From Verrucomicrobiota bacterium (GTDB lineage Bacteria > Verrucomicrobiota > Verrucomicrobiia > Limisphaerales > JAHEOI01), in NCBI GenBank assembly GCA_018610125.1, contig JAHEOI010000231.1:1-10098 (forward strand): DNA of 10,098 nt, read 5' to 3'. The notes below the pieces were generated by a model. It did not search any database. It was not told the DNA's origin and was given only the letters and a program-made list of their open reading frames with translations. Shown here one piece after another: positions 1 through 7,278 of this stretch; the first letter of the stretch is position 1; every line of letters starts with the position of its first letter. Position numbers and translations under genes: made by a program.

Positions 1-1191
1 CCATACATTGCTTTGGGTGCCACGCTCGAAGGCGCCGACGGCCGGCAGGAGATTGCCTGCACGCAAGGGCATTGGAGTATGGAGGGGCGCCCGGTGATCC
101 GTGAGGCCAATCTCGAGCAGTTTAACGAGCAGCCCGATTTCGCGAAGCGGATGAGCTTGCCTTTGCCGGAGGAGGCCGAGCAGCTCTACCCGAACCCGTT
201 GCAACGGCGCCAGCAAAGCCAGGTCCATCAATGGGGGATGTCGATCGACCTGAATTCGTGCGTCGGCTGCTCCGCTTGCGTGCTGGCTTGTCAAAGCGAG
301 AATAACGTGCCGATCGTCGGCAAGGAGCAGGTCAGTTACAGCCGGGAGATGCATTGGCTGCGGATCGATCGCTACTTCAGCGGGGACCCCGAAGATCCGC
401 AGGTGGTAACCCAGCCGATGCTCTGTCAGCATTGCGAGAGCGCCCCGTGTGAGAATGTCTGTCCGGTGAACGCCACCGTCCACGATGACGAAGGGCTCAA
501 TCTGATGGTCTACAATCGTTGCGTCGGCACGCGTTACTGCTCCAATAACTGCCCTTATAAGGTTCGTCGATTCAATTTCTTTGATTACAACCGGCGACCG
601 ATCGGCAAGCTCTATCAAGACCCGATTACCAGCACGACGCGCGGTGAGTGGGAGCTGAAGCGCTGGTTCCAGAATCCCTCCAAGGGAAGCCTGCCCGAGG
701 ACGAATGGGAGTTGGTGAAGATGGTCAAGAATCCGGACGTCACCGTCCGCATGCGGGGTGTCATGGAGAAATGCACCTTCTGTGTGCAGCGGATCGAGCA
801 GGCCAAGATCGACCAGAAAATCGAAGCGGGCGCATCGGACGATGTCGAAGTGCCGGACGGCGCGATCAAGCCGGCGTGCCAGCAGGCGTGCCCGGCGGAT
901 GCCATCGTCTTCGGGAATCTCAAGGACCCGAATAGCCGCGTCTCTCAGCTCAAGGAGCAACAGCGGGATTATCAGGTTTTGGAGTACCTGGGGACGCATC
1001 CCCGCACGACTTACCTGGCCAAGGTCCGAAATCCCAACCCGGACATGCCGGGAAATTACACCGATTCACCCGCGACGATGGAGGAATTTACCGAAAGAAT
1101 GGATCAACATCCGCTGCAATCGCATAACGGGCATGGCTCGGAAAATGGCCAATCCAAGACCGAGCATCACTCTGAGAAAGGATCGCATTAA
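1..1191 (+). CDS. actB: ACIII iron-sulfur subunit ActB, C-terminal part (5' end outside window)
   Basis: This is the Fe-S half of ActB, the peripheral electron-wiring subunit of alternative complex III (quinol:electron acceptor oxidoreductase). The frame is open from base 1, so the molybdopterin-oxidoreductase-like N-terminal half lies upstream; the TTG at 13 is not a real start. Counting from that TTG, a linker (TQGHWSMEGRPVIREANLEQ) leads into a PsrB/NrfC-type ferredoxin domain. Cysteines lie at 83, 86, 89, 93; 138, 141, 146, 150; 170, 176, 180; 254, 257; and 289, 293. These 15 are what three [4Fe-4S] clusters and one [3Fe-4S] cluster require. In the third group (CVGTRYCSNNCPY) a Thr sits where ferredoxins have Cys, which fits the known 3Fe cluster of ACIII. 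The tail after about residue 366 is rich in His, Ser and Gly. The stop overlaps the actC start (TAATG), which suggests translational coupling. Confidence 0.96.
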   Translation, partial: PYIALGATLEGADGRQEIACTQGHWSMEGRPVIREANLEQFNEQPDFAKRMSLPLPEEAEQLYPNPLQRRQQSQVHQWGMSIDLNSCVGCSACVLACQSENNVPIVGKEQVSYSREMHWLRIDRYFSGDPEDPQVVTQPMLCQHCESAPCENVCPVNATVHDDEGLNLMVYNRCVGTRYCSNNCPYKVRRFNFFDYNRRPIGKLYQDPITSTTRGEWELKRWFQNPSKGSLPEDEWELVKMVKNPDVTVRMRGVMEKCTFCVQRIEQAKIDQKIEAGASDDVEVPDGAIKPACQQACPADAIVFGNLKDPNSRVSQLKEQQRDYQVLEYLGTHPRTTYLAKVRNPNPDMPGNYTDSPATMEEFTERMDQHPLQSHNGHGSENGQSKTEHHSEKGSH

Positions 1192-2615
1192 TGGCTGAAG
1201 CGACGAGCAATCTGAAAGTTTCTGCGCCGCCTGCCGAATTGGAGCGCGAGCCGTTGGTGGCCAATCAACGGGGACCCGGCTATATCTCTGATGCCATCGC
1301 CGGTGTCAATGAGCGGAAAACCCCGAAATGGTGGTGGAGCGCCTTTATTCCGAGCGTCCTTTTGATGCTGACCTGCTTCGCGATGGTCATTTACCTCATG
1401 TCGACCGGCGTCGGTGTTTGGGGGGTCAACCACCCGGTGATGTGGGGGTGGGCGATTATCAACTTCGTCTGGTGGATCGGTATCGGCCATGCGGGAACAT
1501 TGATTTCGGCCATTCTTTACCTCCTGGGACAACGGTGGCGTACGTCGATTAATCGGGCGGCCGAGGCGATGACGATCTTCGCCGTCATGTGCGCCGGCCT
1601 TTTCCCTGTGATCCATATCGGGCGGATCTGGCTCGGTTGGTGGCTCCTGCCTCTCCCGAATAACAACGCGTTTTGGCCGCAATTCCGCTCCCCGCTGATG
1701 TGGGACGTCTTTGCGGTCTCAACCTACTTCACTGTCTCGGTCTTGTTTTGGTATGTCGGCTTGATCCCGGATCTGGCGGTTATGCGCGACCGCGCAAAAA
1801 CGAAGCTTCGGCGCTTCTGGTATGGGCTGTTCTCACTGGGCTGGACGGGATCGCAACGACATTGGAATCACTACGAGAAGGCCTACTTGATTCTGGCCGG
1901 TTTATCAACGCCGCTGGTCCTCTCGGTCCATAGTATCGTGTCGTTGGACTTCTCGGTGTCCCAGCTCCCGGGTTGGCATACAACAATCTTTCCCCCCTAT
2001 TTCGTGGCCGGGGCGATCTATTCGGGCTTCGGAATGGTGCTGACCTTGATCATTCCCGTCCGCAAGCTCTACAACCTTCAGGAGATCGTGACGATGCGGC
2101 ATATCGATCTCTTGTGCAAGGTCACCTTGGCGACCGGATCGATTGTCGCTTATGCCTACGTGATGGAATATTTCATTGCCTGGTACAGCGGCAATCCTTA
2201 TGAGCGATTCATCTTCTTTAATCGAATCTTCGGCGAGCACTATTGGTGGGGCGGTTGGCTCATGATCCTTTGCAATGTCGTCACGCCGCAGTTGTTCTGG
2301 TCGAAGCGTGTCCGACAAAACCTTGTGGTGGTGTTTATTATTTCGATTCTGGTGAATATCGGAATGTGGTTTGAGCGGTTTGTCATCGTGGTGGGCTCGC
2401 TCTATCGGGAATTCATTCCTTCCAATTGGGGCCATTACATGCCCACCTGGGTGGATGCGCTGACGTATCTCGGGACATTCGGGCTCTTTTTGACATTCTT
2501 CCTGTTGTTCTTGCGGTTTATCCCGATCATCGCCATGTCGGAAGTGAAAGGGGGGACTCCTCAAGCAGATCCCCATCACCCGTTGGGAGGCGCCAAGGTA
2601 GAAGGCAAGCACTAG
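1191..2615 (+). CDS. actC: ACIII integral membrane subunit ActC (NrfD/PsrC family)
   Basis: A 474-residue polytopic membrane protein of the NrfD/PsrC family, with about ten hydrophobic segments between residues 52 and 447. In ACIII this subunit lies under the ActB Fe-S domain and is the likely quinol oxidation site. Visible family marks are GIGHAGTLISA (His100), PVIHIGR (His142), a membrane Asp in RSPLMWDVFAVSTYF (Asp172) and Asp253 in VSLDFSVSQLPGWH. Equivalent His and Asp residues are discussed as quinol and proton sites in the family; assigning them here is by similarity. The ATG shares its A with the actB stop, and an AAAGGA stretch lies just upstream. The C-terminal tail is short and contains several His. 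Length and topology are normal for the family. Confidence 0.95.
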   Translation: MAEATSNLKVSAPPAELEREPLVANQRGPGYISDAIAGVNERKTPKWWWSAFIPSVLLMLTCFAMVIYLMSTGVGVWGVNHPVMWGWAIINFVWWIGIGHAGTLISAILYLLGQRWRTSINRAAEAMTIFAVMCAGLFPVIHIGRIWLGWWLLPLPNNNAFWPQFRSPLMWDVFAVSTYFTVSVLFWYVGLIPDLAVMRDRAKTKLRRFWYGLFSLGWTGSQRHWNHYEKAYLILAGLSTPLVLSVHSIVSLDFSVSQLPGWHTTIFPPYFVAGAIYSGFGMVLTLIIPVRKLYNLQEIVTMRHIDLLCKVTLATGSIVAYAYVMEYFIAWYSGNPYERFIFFNRIFGEHYWWGGWLMILCNVVTPQLFWSKRVRQNLVVVFIISILVNIGMWFERFVIVVGSLYREFIPSNWGHYMPTWVDALTYLGTFGLFLTFFLLFLRFIPIIAMSEVKGGTPQADPHHPLGGAKVEGKH

Positions 2616-2637
2616 GTTTGAAAGGGGATTTACGTCC

Positions 2638-3177
2638 ATGGCTGAGGAAAAACAACCTTACGGTTTGATCGCACAATTTGAGACGCCGGCGGATACCCTC
2701 CATGCCGCGGAGGAGGTCAGGGATGCCGGGTATTCCCAATGGGATGTCTGTTCGCCTTTCCCGATCCATGGCCTGGATAAGGCGATGGGCCTCAAGAACT
2801 CGGGGGTGGGTTGGTTCGCCTTCATCGGGGGCGTCGTCGGGTTTACACTCGGCATGCTGATGATCTGGTACATGAATGCCTATGACTACGGCATCATTGT
2901 GGGAGGAAAGCCGATGTTCAGCCCGTTTGGGGCCTTCCCGCCGTCGTATGAGCTGACAATTTTGCTTAGTTCCTTCGGGGCGTTGTTCGGAATGTTGTTC
3001 TTGAATCGACTTCCCAGGCTGCACCACCCGCTGTTGAAAAACCGGCGGTTCGCCCAGGCGACTCATGACAAGTTCTTTGTCGTCATTGAATGTGAAGATC
3101 CGAAGTATTCGGAAACGGAAACGCGGAGGCTGCTTGAGTCGGTGGGCAGCACACACGTTGAGCTAGTGGAGGAGTAG
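2638..3177 (+). CDS. actD: ACIII subunit ActD (DUF3341)
   Basis: A 179-residue protein of the DUF3341/ActD family, a small membrane subunit of alternative complex III that carries no cofactor. Two transmembrane segments (about 57-79 and 103-123) form a hairpin between soluble ends. The N-terminal signature VCSPFPIHGLDKAMGLKNSG, the loop motif IVGGKP and the C-terminal stretch RFAQATHDKFFVVIECEDPK are typical of the family. It starts 22 bp after actC behind a GAAAGGGG ribosome site, and its last codons contain the GGAGG used by actE. Its mechanistic role is not well defined; in solved ACIII structures it packs beside the NrfD-like subunits. No conserved residue appears to be missing. Confidence 0.93.
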   Translation: MAEEKQPYGLIAQFETPADTLHAAEEVRDAGYSQWDVCSPFPIHGLDKAMGLKNSGVGWFAFIGGVVGFTLGMLMIWYMNAYDYGIIVGGKPMFSPFGAFPPSYELTILLSSFGALFGMLFLNRLPRLHHPLLKNRRFAQATHDKFFVVIECEDPKYSETETRRLLESVGSTHVELVEE

Positions 3178-3798
3178 ATGAAGTATTTTTTGTCGGGCGT
3201 CTTCTTATTATGCGTTGTGATTCTAAGCATTGCCGGCTTCCGGGGTGCCTCGACGCAACGACCACCCTTCGAAATCTTTCCGGATATGGACCGGCAAGCC
3301 AAGCTTTTGCCCCAGGAGAAGAATCGCTTTTATGCCGATAGCAGGAGCTCTCGAAAGCCGGTTTCCGGGACGATCTCACGTAGCGAGCCGTTCGAAGACA
3401 CGCCGGTGAATACCGGTCGTGTTAAGGGCGGGACCAACTTTGTCGAGACGATCCCGGTAGCGGTGACGCCGGAGCTGCTGAAAAAGGGCCGACAGCAATA
3501 TGGGATTTATTGTGCCGTATGCCATGGCGCGACCGGTGATGGGAATGGCATTACGACGCAGTATGGGATGACAGTTGTCGCCAACTTTCACGATTATCAG
3601 ACCCGTAAGATGGTTCGGGCGCCGGCGGGCAGCATCTTCAACACAATCTCAAACGGCAAAGGCCTGATGGGGGCATACGCCCCGAAGCTCTCGATATCGA
3701 ATCGATGGGCGGTTGTGGCTTACGTTCGCGCCTTGCAGCGGAGTCGGTTGGCCACAATAGAGGACGTACCGCAGTCCGAACGCGACAATTTAGAGTAA
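3178..3798 (+). CDS. actE: ACIII monoheme cytochrome c subunit ActE
   Basis: A 206-residue c-type cytochrome with one heme site, CAVCH (Cys112, Cys115, His116). The probable distal ligand is Met164 in KGLMGAYA. It is the likely periplasm-facing electron exit of ACIII. The N-terminal hydrophobic segment (residues 4-20) is followed by GFRG and the conserved PP..IFPDMDRQ stretch. In many ActE proteins this place holds a lipoprotein box ending in Cys, but here residue 21 is Phe (TTC at 3238-3240), so lipid attachment is not expected and the helix probably stays as an uncleaved anchor. The gene starts directly after the actD stop, with its GGAGGAG ribosome site inside the actD coding end. The cytochrome fold occupies about residues 97-187. 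Confidence 0.94.
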   Translation: MKYFLSGVFLLCVVILSIAGFRGASTQRPPFEIFPDMDRQAKLLPQEKNRFYADSRSSRKPVSGTISRSEPFEDTPVNTGRVKGGTNFVETIPVAVTPELLKKGRQQYGIYCAVCHGATGDGNGITTQYGMTVVANFHDYQTRKMVRAPAGSIFNTISNGKGLMGAYAPKLSISNRWAVVAYVRALQRSRLATIEDVPQSERDNLE

Positions 3799-3819
3799 CG
3801 GTTTGTTTTTTCGCTTAAT

Positions 3820-5043
3820 ATGAATGCATCGACTCAATCGGAAAGCGATAACGCAATGGATCTTTCGAAGTGGGCCAAGGTGCCGGGAGTGCTCATTGCG
3901 GTGGGTGGTATTGGCGCGCTTATGGGGGCCCTTATCCCCTCTTTGAGGGAGCAGTTTGCCTTTTCCTGGCTGGTGGCCTTCATGTTCTATCTGAGTATTG
4001 GGCTTGGCGCCCTTTTCTTGGTGATGGCGCATCATTTGTTTGACGCAAGCTGGTCGGTGCCGATCCGACGTTACATGGAGCATCTGGCGAATCTGCTTCC
4101 GTGGATGATCGTGCTATTCATCCCGTTGGCGATCTTTGCCCCCACGATTTATGGCTGGATGAACTTGGATCCGCATGCGCATCATGCCTTGGCGGCCAAG
4201 CAGCCGCTGCTTTCAATCCCGGGGTTCTACGTCGTCTCCATTCTCTGTTTGGGGATTTGGTGGCTGCTGGCGTCGCGGCTTCGCTATTGGTCATTGCGTC
4301 AGGACGAAACCGGGGATGCCGAATGCACCTATAAGATGCGGCTCTATTCGTATTGGGGGATTTTTGCCTACGCCGCCACAGTCACCCTGGGATCGATCAT
4401 GTGGGTCAAGTCGCTCAATTACCATTGGTTCTCAACGATCTATGGGGTCTATTACTTTGCCGGGAGTGTCTGGGTGGCTGCCGGAGTCGTTTACATTATC
4501 GGCATGATCCTGAAGCAGCAGGGGCCGTTGCGTGACGTTGTTCAGCCGCACGTTTTCTATTACATCGGATCCATCTTGTTTGCCTTCACCGTCTTTTATG
4601 CCTATATTCATTTCTCCCAATATTTTATTATTTGGAACGCCAACTTGCCGGAGGAGACCTTTTGGTATCAAATGCGTGAATCGGGAAGCTGGATGGAAAT
4701 CGGCTATATCATCATTTTCGGACACTTTTTCCTGCCATTCCTCGCCCTGTTAAGGATCGATCTGAAGATGACGTTTTGGTGGATGTTTTGTCTCGGCGTT
4801 TGGGGATGCCTGATGCATTTCTGTGATATCGCCTTCAACGTGATGCCGCTCCTCCATCCCGACGGTTTTGTGCTCCACTGGCTCGATCTGGCGTGCTTGG
4901 CATTCATGGGAGGACTGCTTGCCAAGATCTATCTAAAGTATCTTTATAGCAGCGCATGGTACCCCCAAAAGGATCCCCGATTGGCCGAGTCGCTCGGAAT
5001 CTATGTCCCATCAGCTGCCGAGCGAACCGGGAGCGAGGCATAG
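3820..5043 (+). CDS. actF: ACIII integral membrane subunit ActF (NrfD-like)
   Basis: A 407-residue polytopic membrane protein, the second NrfD-like subunit of ACIII and a paralogue of ActC, with about ten hydrophobic segments. Family marks include HHLFDASWSVPIRR (66-84 region), the membrane stretch FSQYFIIWNANLPEETFWY (265-283) and a late ALLRIDLKM motif. ActF contains no heme; in ACIII it is thought to contribute to the membrane arm and possibly to proton movement. The start at 3820 has no clear ribosome site. An in-frame ATG at 3856 (Met13) has GGAAAG at 3840-3845, ten bases upstream, so the true protein may be 395 residues, beginning at MDLSKWAKVPG. A gap of 32 bp separates it from the next gene. 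Confidence 0.93.
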   Translation: MNASTQSESDNAMDLSKWAKVPGVLIAVGGIGALMGALIPSLREQFAFSWLVAFMFYLSIGLGALFLVMAHHLFDASWSVPIRRYMEHLANLLPWMIVLFIPLAIFAPTIYGWMNLDPHAHHALAAKQPLLSIPGFYVVSILCLGIWWLLASRLRYWSLRQDETGDAECTYKMRLYSYWGIFAYAATVTLGSIMWVKSLNYHWFSTIYGVYYFAGSVWVAAGVVYIIGMILKQQGPLRDVVQPHVFYYIGSILFAFTVFYAYIHFSQYFIIWNANLPEETFWYQMRESGSWMEIGYIIIFGHFFLPFLALLRIDLKMTFWWMFCLGVWGCLMHFCDIAFNVMPLLHPDGFVLHWLDLACLAFMGGLLAKIYLKYLYSSAWYPQKDPRLAESLGIYVPSAAERTGSEA

Positions 5044-5075
5044 CCAAGTATGGATAACGCTAAGAAAGAGTCAGC

Positions 5076-5777
5076 ATGGCAACCGAACAAGTAACGCGAC
5101 ACCCGATTAAGCTTAGCTTTTGGTTTGTTCTCATTTTGGCCGCGGTTTTGCTCTTCGGCTGGGCCACGCGCTCGGTCTACTTGACCGCCAAGCCGAAGCC
5201 ATTGCGTCAAGCCCGAGCCGCGGAACGCCTCCAAAACCTTAAGGAGCTTCAAGAGTCCGCAAGGAGAAAGCTGATCAGCTTCAACGGGTTTGATCTCCGT
5301 TTGATGTCTCCCAAGAGTGAAGCCGGAATACCATTTCAAGGCGAAGAGCTGGTCGTCATTGCCAAGACCGGGGACGGGCTCCATTTCCGTGTCTTTGATT
5401 CAAGGGGAAAACGGGTTTTGGACAAGACGGAAGCGGATTTCCAAGATAATACCTCAGCGCTGCAGGCCCTTAAGGGAAACCTCGAAGGCCTGTGGCCGAG
5501 GAAGACGGAGAAGGAGGTTGAGCCGTTATCGGCGAATGAAAAGGAAGATATAATTGACCGGGTCGCATCAATTGCCGGCCATAAGCCGTATGCCTGGGTC
5601 AACGAGGAAAAGGGCATTGTTAGGATCCCCATCAAAAGGGCGATGGAGCTCGTTTCCCAGGAATGGCAGAACCCGGATGCAGGCAGGCAAAAGCTCGTCC
5701 AGCGGGTCAAAAAGCTGACGGCTAAGCCTGATAAGCCGGCTAAGCCTGATAAGCCGAAAGCGAGTCAATTCCAATAA
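5076..5777 (+). CDS. Single-pass membrane protein of the ACIII neighbourhood, split by an inserted domain
   Basis: Function unknown; 233 residues. One N-terminal transmembrane helix (about 13-30) is followed by a charged helix (RQARAAERLQNLKELQESAR, 45-64). The segment YAWVNEEKGIVRIPIKRAME (172-191) resembles the tail of short proteins I recall between ACIII and oxidase genes, where the helix runs almost directly into this motif. Here about 104 residues (67-170) separate the two. Within that stretch LVVIAKTGDGLHFRVFD and the LEGLWP...EKEDIIDRVASIAGH part resemble a domain remembered from many unrelated proteins. The C-terminus is Lys/Pro/Asp-rich, contains an exact 18-bp tandem repeat, and ends ASQFQ. 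No Cys and no heme motif are present. The gene lies between actF and ccoN, so a role in assembly or stability of the respiratory complex is inferred from position only. An AAGAAAGAG stretch precedes the start. Confidence 0.8.
   Translation: MATEQVTRHPIKLSFWFVLILAAVLLFGWATRSVYLTAKPKPLRQARAAERLQNLKELQESARRKLISFNGFDLRLMSPKSEAGIPFQGEELVVIAKTGDGLHFRVFDSRGKRVLDKTEADFQDNTSALQALKGNLEGLWPRKTEKEVEPLSANEKEDIIDRVASIAGHKPYAWVNEEKGIVRIPIKRAMELVSQEWQNPDAGRQKLVQRVKKLTAKPDKPAKPDKPKASQFQ
5268..5281. repeat. 14-bp perfect palindrome at the left edge of the inserted domain
   Basis: AAGCTGATCAGCTT reads the same on both strands. It encodes Lys65 to Ser68 and the first bases of the next codon, where the recognisable N-terminal helix ends and the inserted domain begins. 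No matching copy is seen at the right edge near 5585. Confidence 0.7.
5274..5585 (+). other. Probable inserted coding domain within the 5076-5777 gene
   Basis: Residues about 67-170 of the 233-residue protein interrupt what looks like a continuous small protein: a charged helix before and the YAWVNEEKG motif after. The core (91-169) has two parts. One is a strand-rich segment, ELVVIAKTGDGLHFRVFD followed by a Lys-Val-Leu-Asp-Lys-Thr-Glu stretch. The other is a helical end with ALKGNLEGLWP and EKEDIIDRVASIAGH. From memory, similar units of the pattern VIA..GD.LHFR.FD..GK.VVD occur in unrelated proteins of planctomycetes, cyanobacteria and relatives, as if spread as a coding insert. The boundaries are estimates. 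A perfect 14-bp palindrome sits at the left edge. Confidence 0.6.
5721..5756 (+). repeat. Exact 18-bp tandem duplication in coding sequence
   Basis: GCTAAGCCTGATAAGCCG occurs at 5721-5738 and again at 5739-5756 with no mismatch, encoding the unit AKPDKP twice near the C-terminus of the 233-residue protein. The repeat keeps the reading frame. Perfect identity suggests a recent slippage event, and copy number may vary between strains. Confidence 0.95.
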
Positions 5778-5796
5778 GCCTTTTGTACGAGTACTC

Positions 5797-7278
5797 ATGA
5801 ATTCTTCTGAAAGCAGTCAATCCAGCGGTCACCCGGAAGCGGAGCAGGCGCGAGGTCAATCACCATGGAGTGCGGCCGACCTTGATGAGTCGTGTCAAAT
5901 GCCGGTGCTATATCTCTTCGTGTCAGCCGGCTTTTGGCTCGTCATCAGCTCGATCTTCGGGCTGCTAGCGACGCTTAAGCTCCATGCGCCCGGGCTTTTG
6001 GCCGATATCCCATGGTTTACTTATGGCCGCGTCTGGCCCGTTTTCTGGAATGCACTGGTCTATGGGTTTGCGGTTCCGGGCGGTATCGGGGTCTCACTTT
6101 GGCTCTTGGCCCGATTGACCCGGCAATGTCTGGTTCTTCCCTGGATGATTTTCATGGGCGCGCTCTTTTGGAATGTCGGGATCTTGATCGGATTGCTCGG
6201 TATTTTAAGCGGACTCACCACGGGCCATGCTTGGCTGGAGATGCCCCATTACACGAACGTGATCTTGTTTGTCTGTTACGCATTCATGGCCATCCCGGCG
6301 GTGATGACGTTTGTTTGGCGAAATGAAGAGGATCCGTATCCCTCGATATGGTTCCTTTTCCTGGCCTTGTTCTGGTTCCCTTGGGCCTATGCCGGAGCTT
6401 GTTACCTCTTGAATTTTGTCGGTCTCCGGGGCGTGATGCAGGCCGTCGCCGACTGGTGGTACATCCATAACCTTGGGACGATTTACTTCGGGCTCATCGG
6501 TCTGGCGGTGCTCTTTTATTTTGCGGCAAAAGTGGCGGAGAGGCCCCTGTACAGTCGGTATCAAGTGATGTTGATCTTGTGGCTGCTGGCCCTTTTCGGG
6601 AGCTGGGGAGATGTGCCTCACGGGGCTCCGGTTCCGGCTTGGCTGCCGAACCTCAGTGCTGTGACCAATCTGTTTGTCATCCTGGTATTGTTGGTTTTGG
6701 CGAATGTCCTGCACCGAACGGTTTCCGGCCATTATGGCAGCTTTTTAAAATCAGTGCCGTATCGATTTGTCCTGTTTGGAGGGGTGGCATTTTTCGTGGC
6801 TGGGATTGTCGATTTTGTGACGGCGATCAAGCCGGTCAGCACGATTGTTGAGCTGACGGAGTTCACGCAGGCTCAATCGCTGTTGCGGGTCTATGGATTT
6901 TTTGCCATGACCCTTTTTGGAGCGCTTTATTTTATTGTGCCGCGTTTGGCGCGGATGGAATGGCCATTTCCAAGGTTGATTTCGGTCCATTTCTGGCTTG
7001 CCGCGCTCGGGGTGGTGCTCTATGTCGTGCCATTGGCGATCAGTGGCATCGTGCAGGGGGGACTCTTGCAACAGGCCGACGTCGAATTTATGCAAGCGGT
7101 CGAACCGAGCTTGATCTACATGCGAATCAGTACCATTGGCGACGTTTTCTTTTTGCTTGGACACGTTGTGCTCTTCCTGAATCTCGGGGTGCTTTACTAT
7201 CGTTACGCGTTTGCCGATTGGGTGGCGACGATCGTTAACTCGACTCAACCAACGGAAGCCGTTGAGGTGGGCGCATGA
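5797..7278 (+). CDS. ccoN: CcoN-like (cbb3 oxidase subunit I family) protein lacking most heme and copper ligands
   Basis: A 493-residue protein with about twelve transmembrane segments that aligns along its length with cbb3 oxidase subunit I. Anchors include PWFTYGRVWPVFWNALVYGF (TM2), DWWYIHN and AERPLYSRY (TM6), PVPAW (after TM7) and YGFFAMTLFGALYFIVPRL (TM10). The catalytic ligands are largely gone. The TM2 heme b His (PLHTNA in CcoN) is Phe83. The TM7 CuB His pair and the preceding Tyr lie in a region reading GSWGDVPHG. The TM10 pair GHVH reads AQSL, giving Gln360 and Leu362. Only His224, equivalent to the TM6 CuB ligand, remains. The reading frame is intact, so this is not a simple pseudogene. 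It should not reduce oxygen; a structural or docking role beside CcoO and ACIII is inferred. No good ribosome site precedes 5797, and the acidic, Ser-rich N-terminus of about 30 residues could be shorter in reality. Confidence 0.88.
   Translation: MNSSESSQSSGHPEAEQARGQSPWSAADLDESCQMPVLYLFVSAGFWLVISSIFGLLATLKLHAPGLLADIPWFTYGRVWPVFWNALVYGFAVPGGIGVSLWLLARLTRQCLVLPWMIFMGALFWNVGILIGLLGILSGLTTGHAWLEMPHYTNVILFVCYAFMAIPAVMTFVWRNEEDPYPSIWFLFLALFWFPWAYAGACYLLNFVGLRGVMQAVADWWYIHNLGTIYFGLIGLAVLFYFAAKVAERPLYSRYQVMLILWLLALFGSWGDVPHGAPVPAWLPNLSAVTNLFVILVLLVLANVLHRTVSGHYGSFLKSVPYRFVLFGGVAFFVAGIVDFVTAIKPVSTIVELTEFTQAQSLLRVYGFFAMTLFGALYFIVPRLARMEWPFPRLISVHFWLAALGVVLYVVPLAISGIVQGGLLQQADVEFMQAVEPSLIYMRISTIGDVFFLLGHVVLFLNLGVLYYRYAFADWVATIVNSTQPTEAVEVGA

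Noticed and set aside
170..180. Missing Cys in the third cluster motif of ActB (residue numbers) as a defect
   Set aside because: The Thr at residue 173 is the normal state in ActB and matches a [3Fe-4S] cluster.
1905..2639. Long open frame on the minus strand inside actC
   Set aside because: It mirrors the hydrophobic actC codons, is rich in His, Asp and Arg with no family resemblance, and lies opposite a certain gene.
3799..3815. T-rich stretch after actE as a terminator
   Set aside because: No stable GC stem precedes the T run, and actF follows at once as part of the same ACIII set.
5050..5094. A 14-codon reading frame overlapping the start of the 5076 gene
   Set aside because: It is very short, lacks a good ribosome site and has no recognisable content.
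5797..7278. The CcoN-like gene as a decaying pseudogene
   Set aside because: There is no stop or frameshift, all twelve helices and many family motifs are kept, and the overlap with ccoO is intact. The ligand changes look selective and not like decay.
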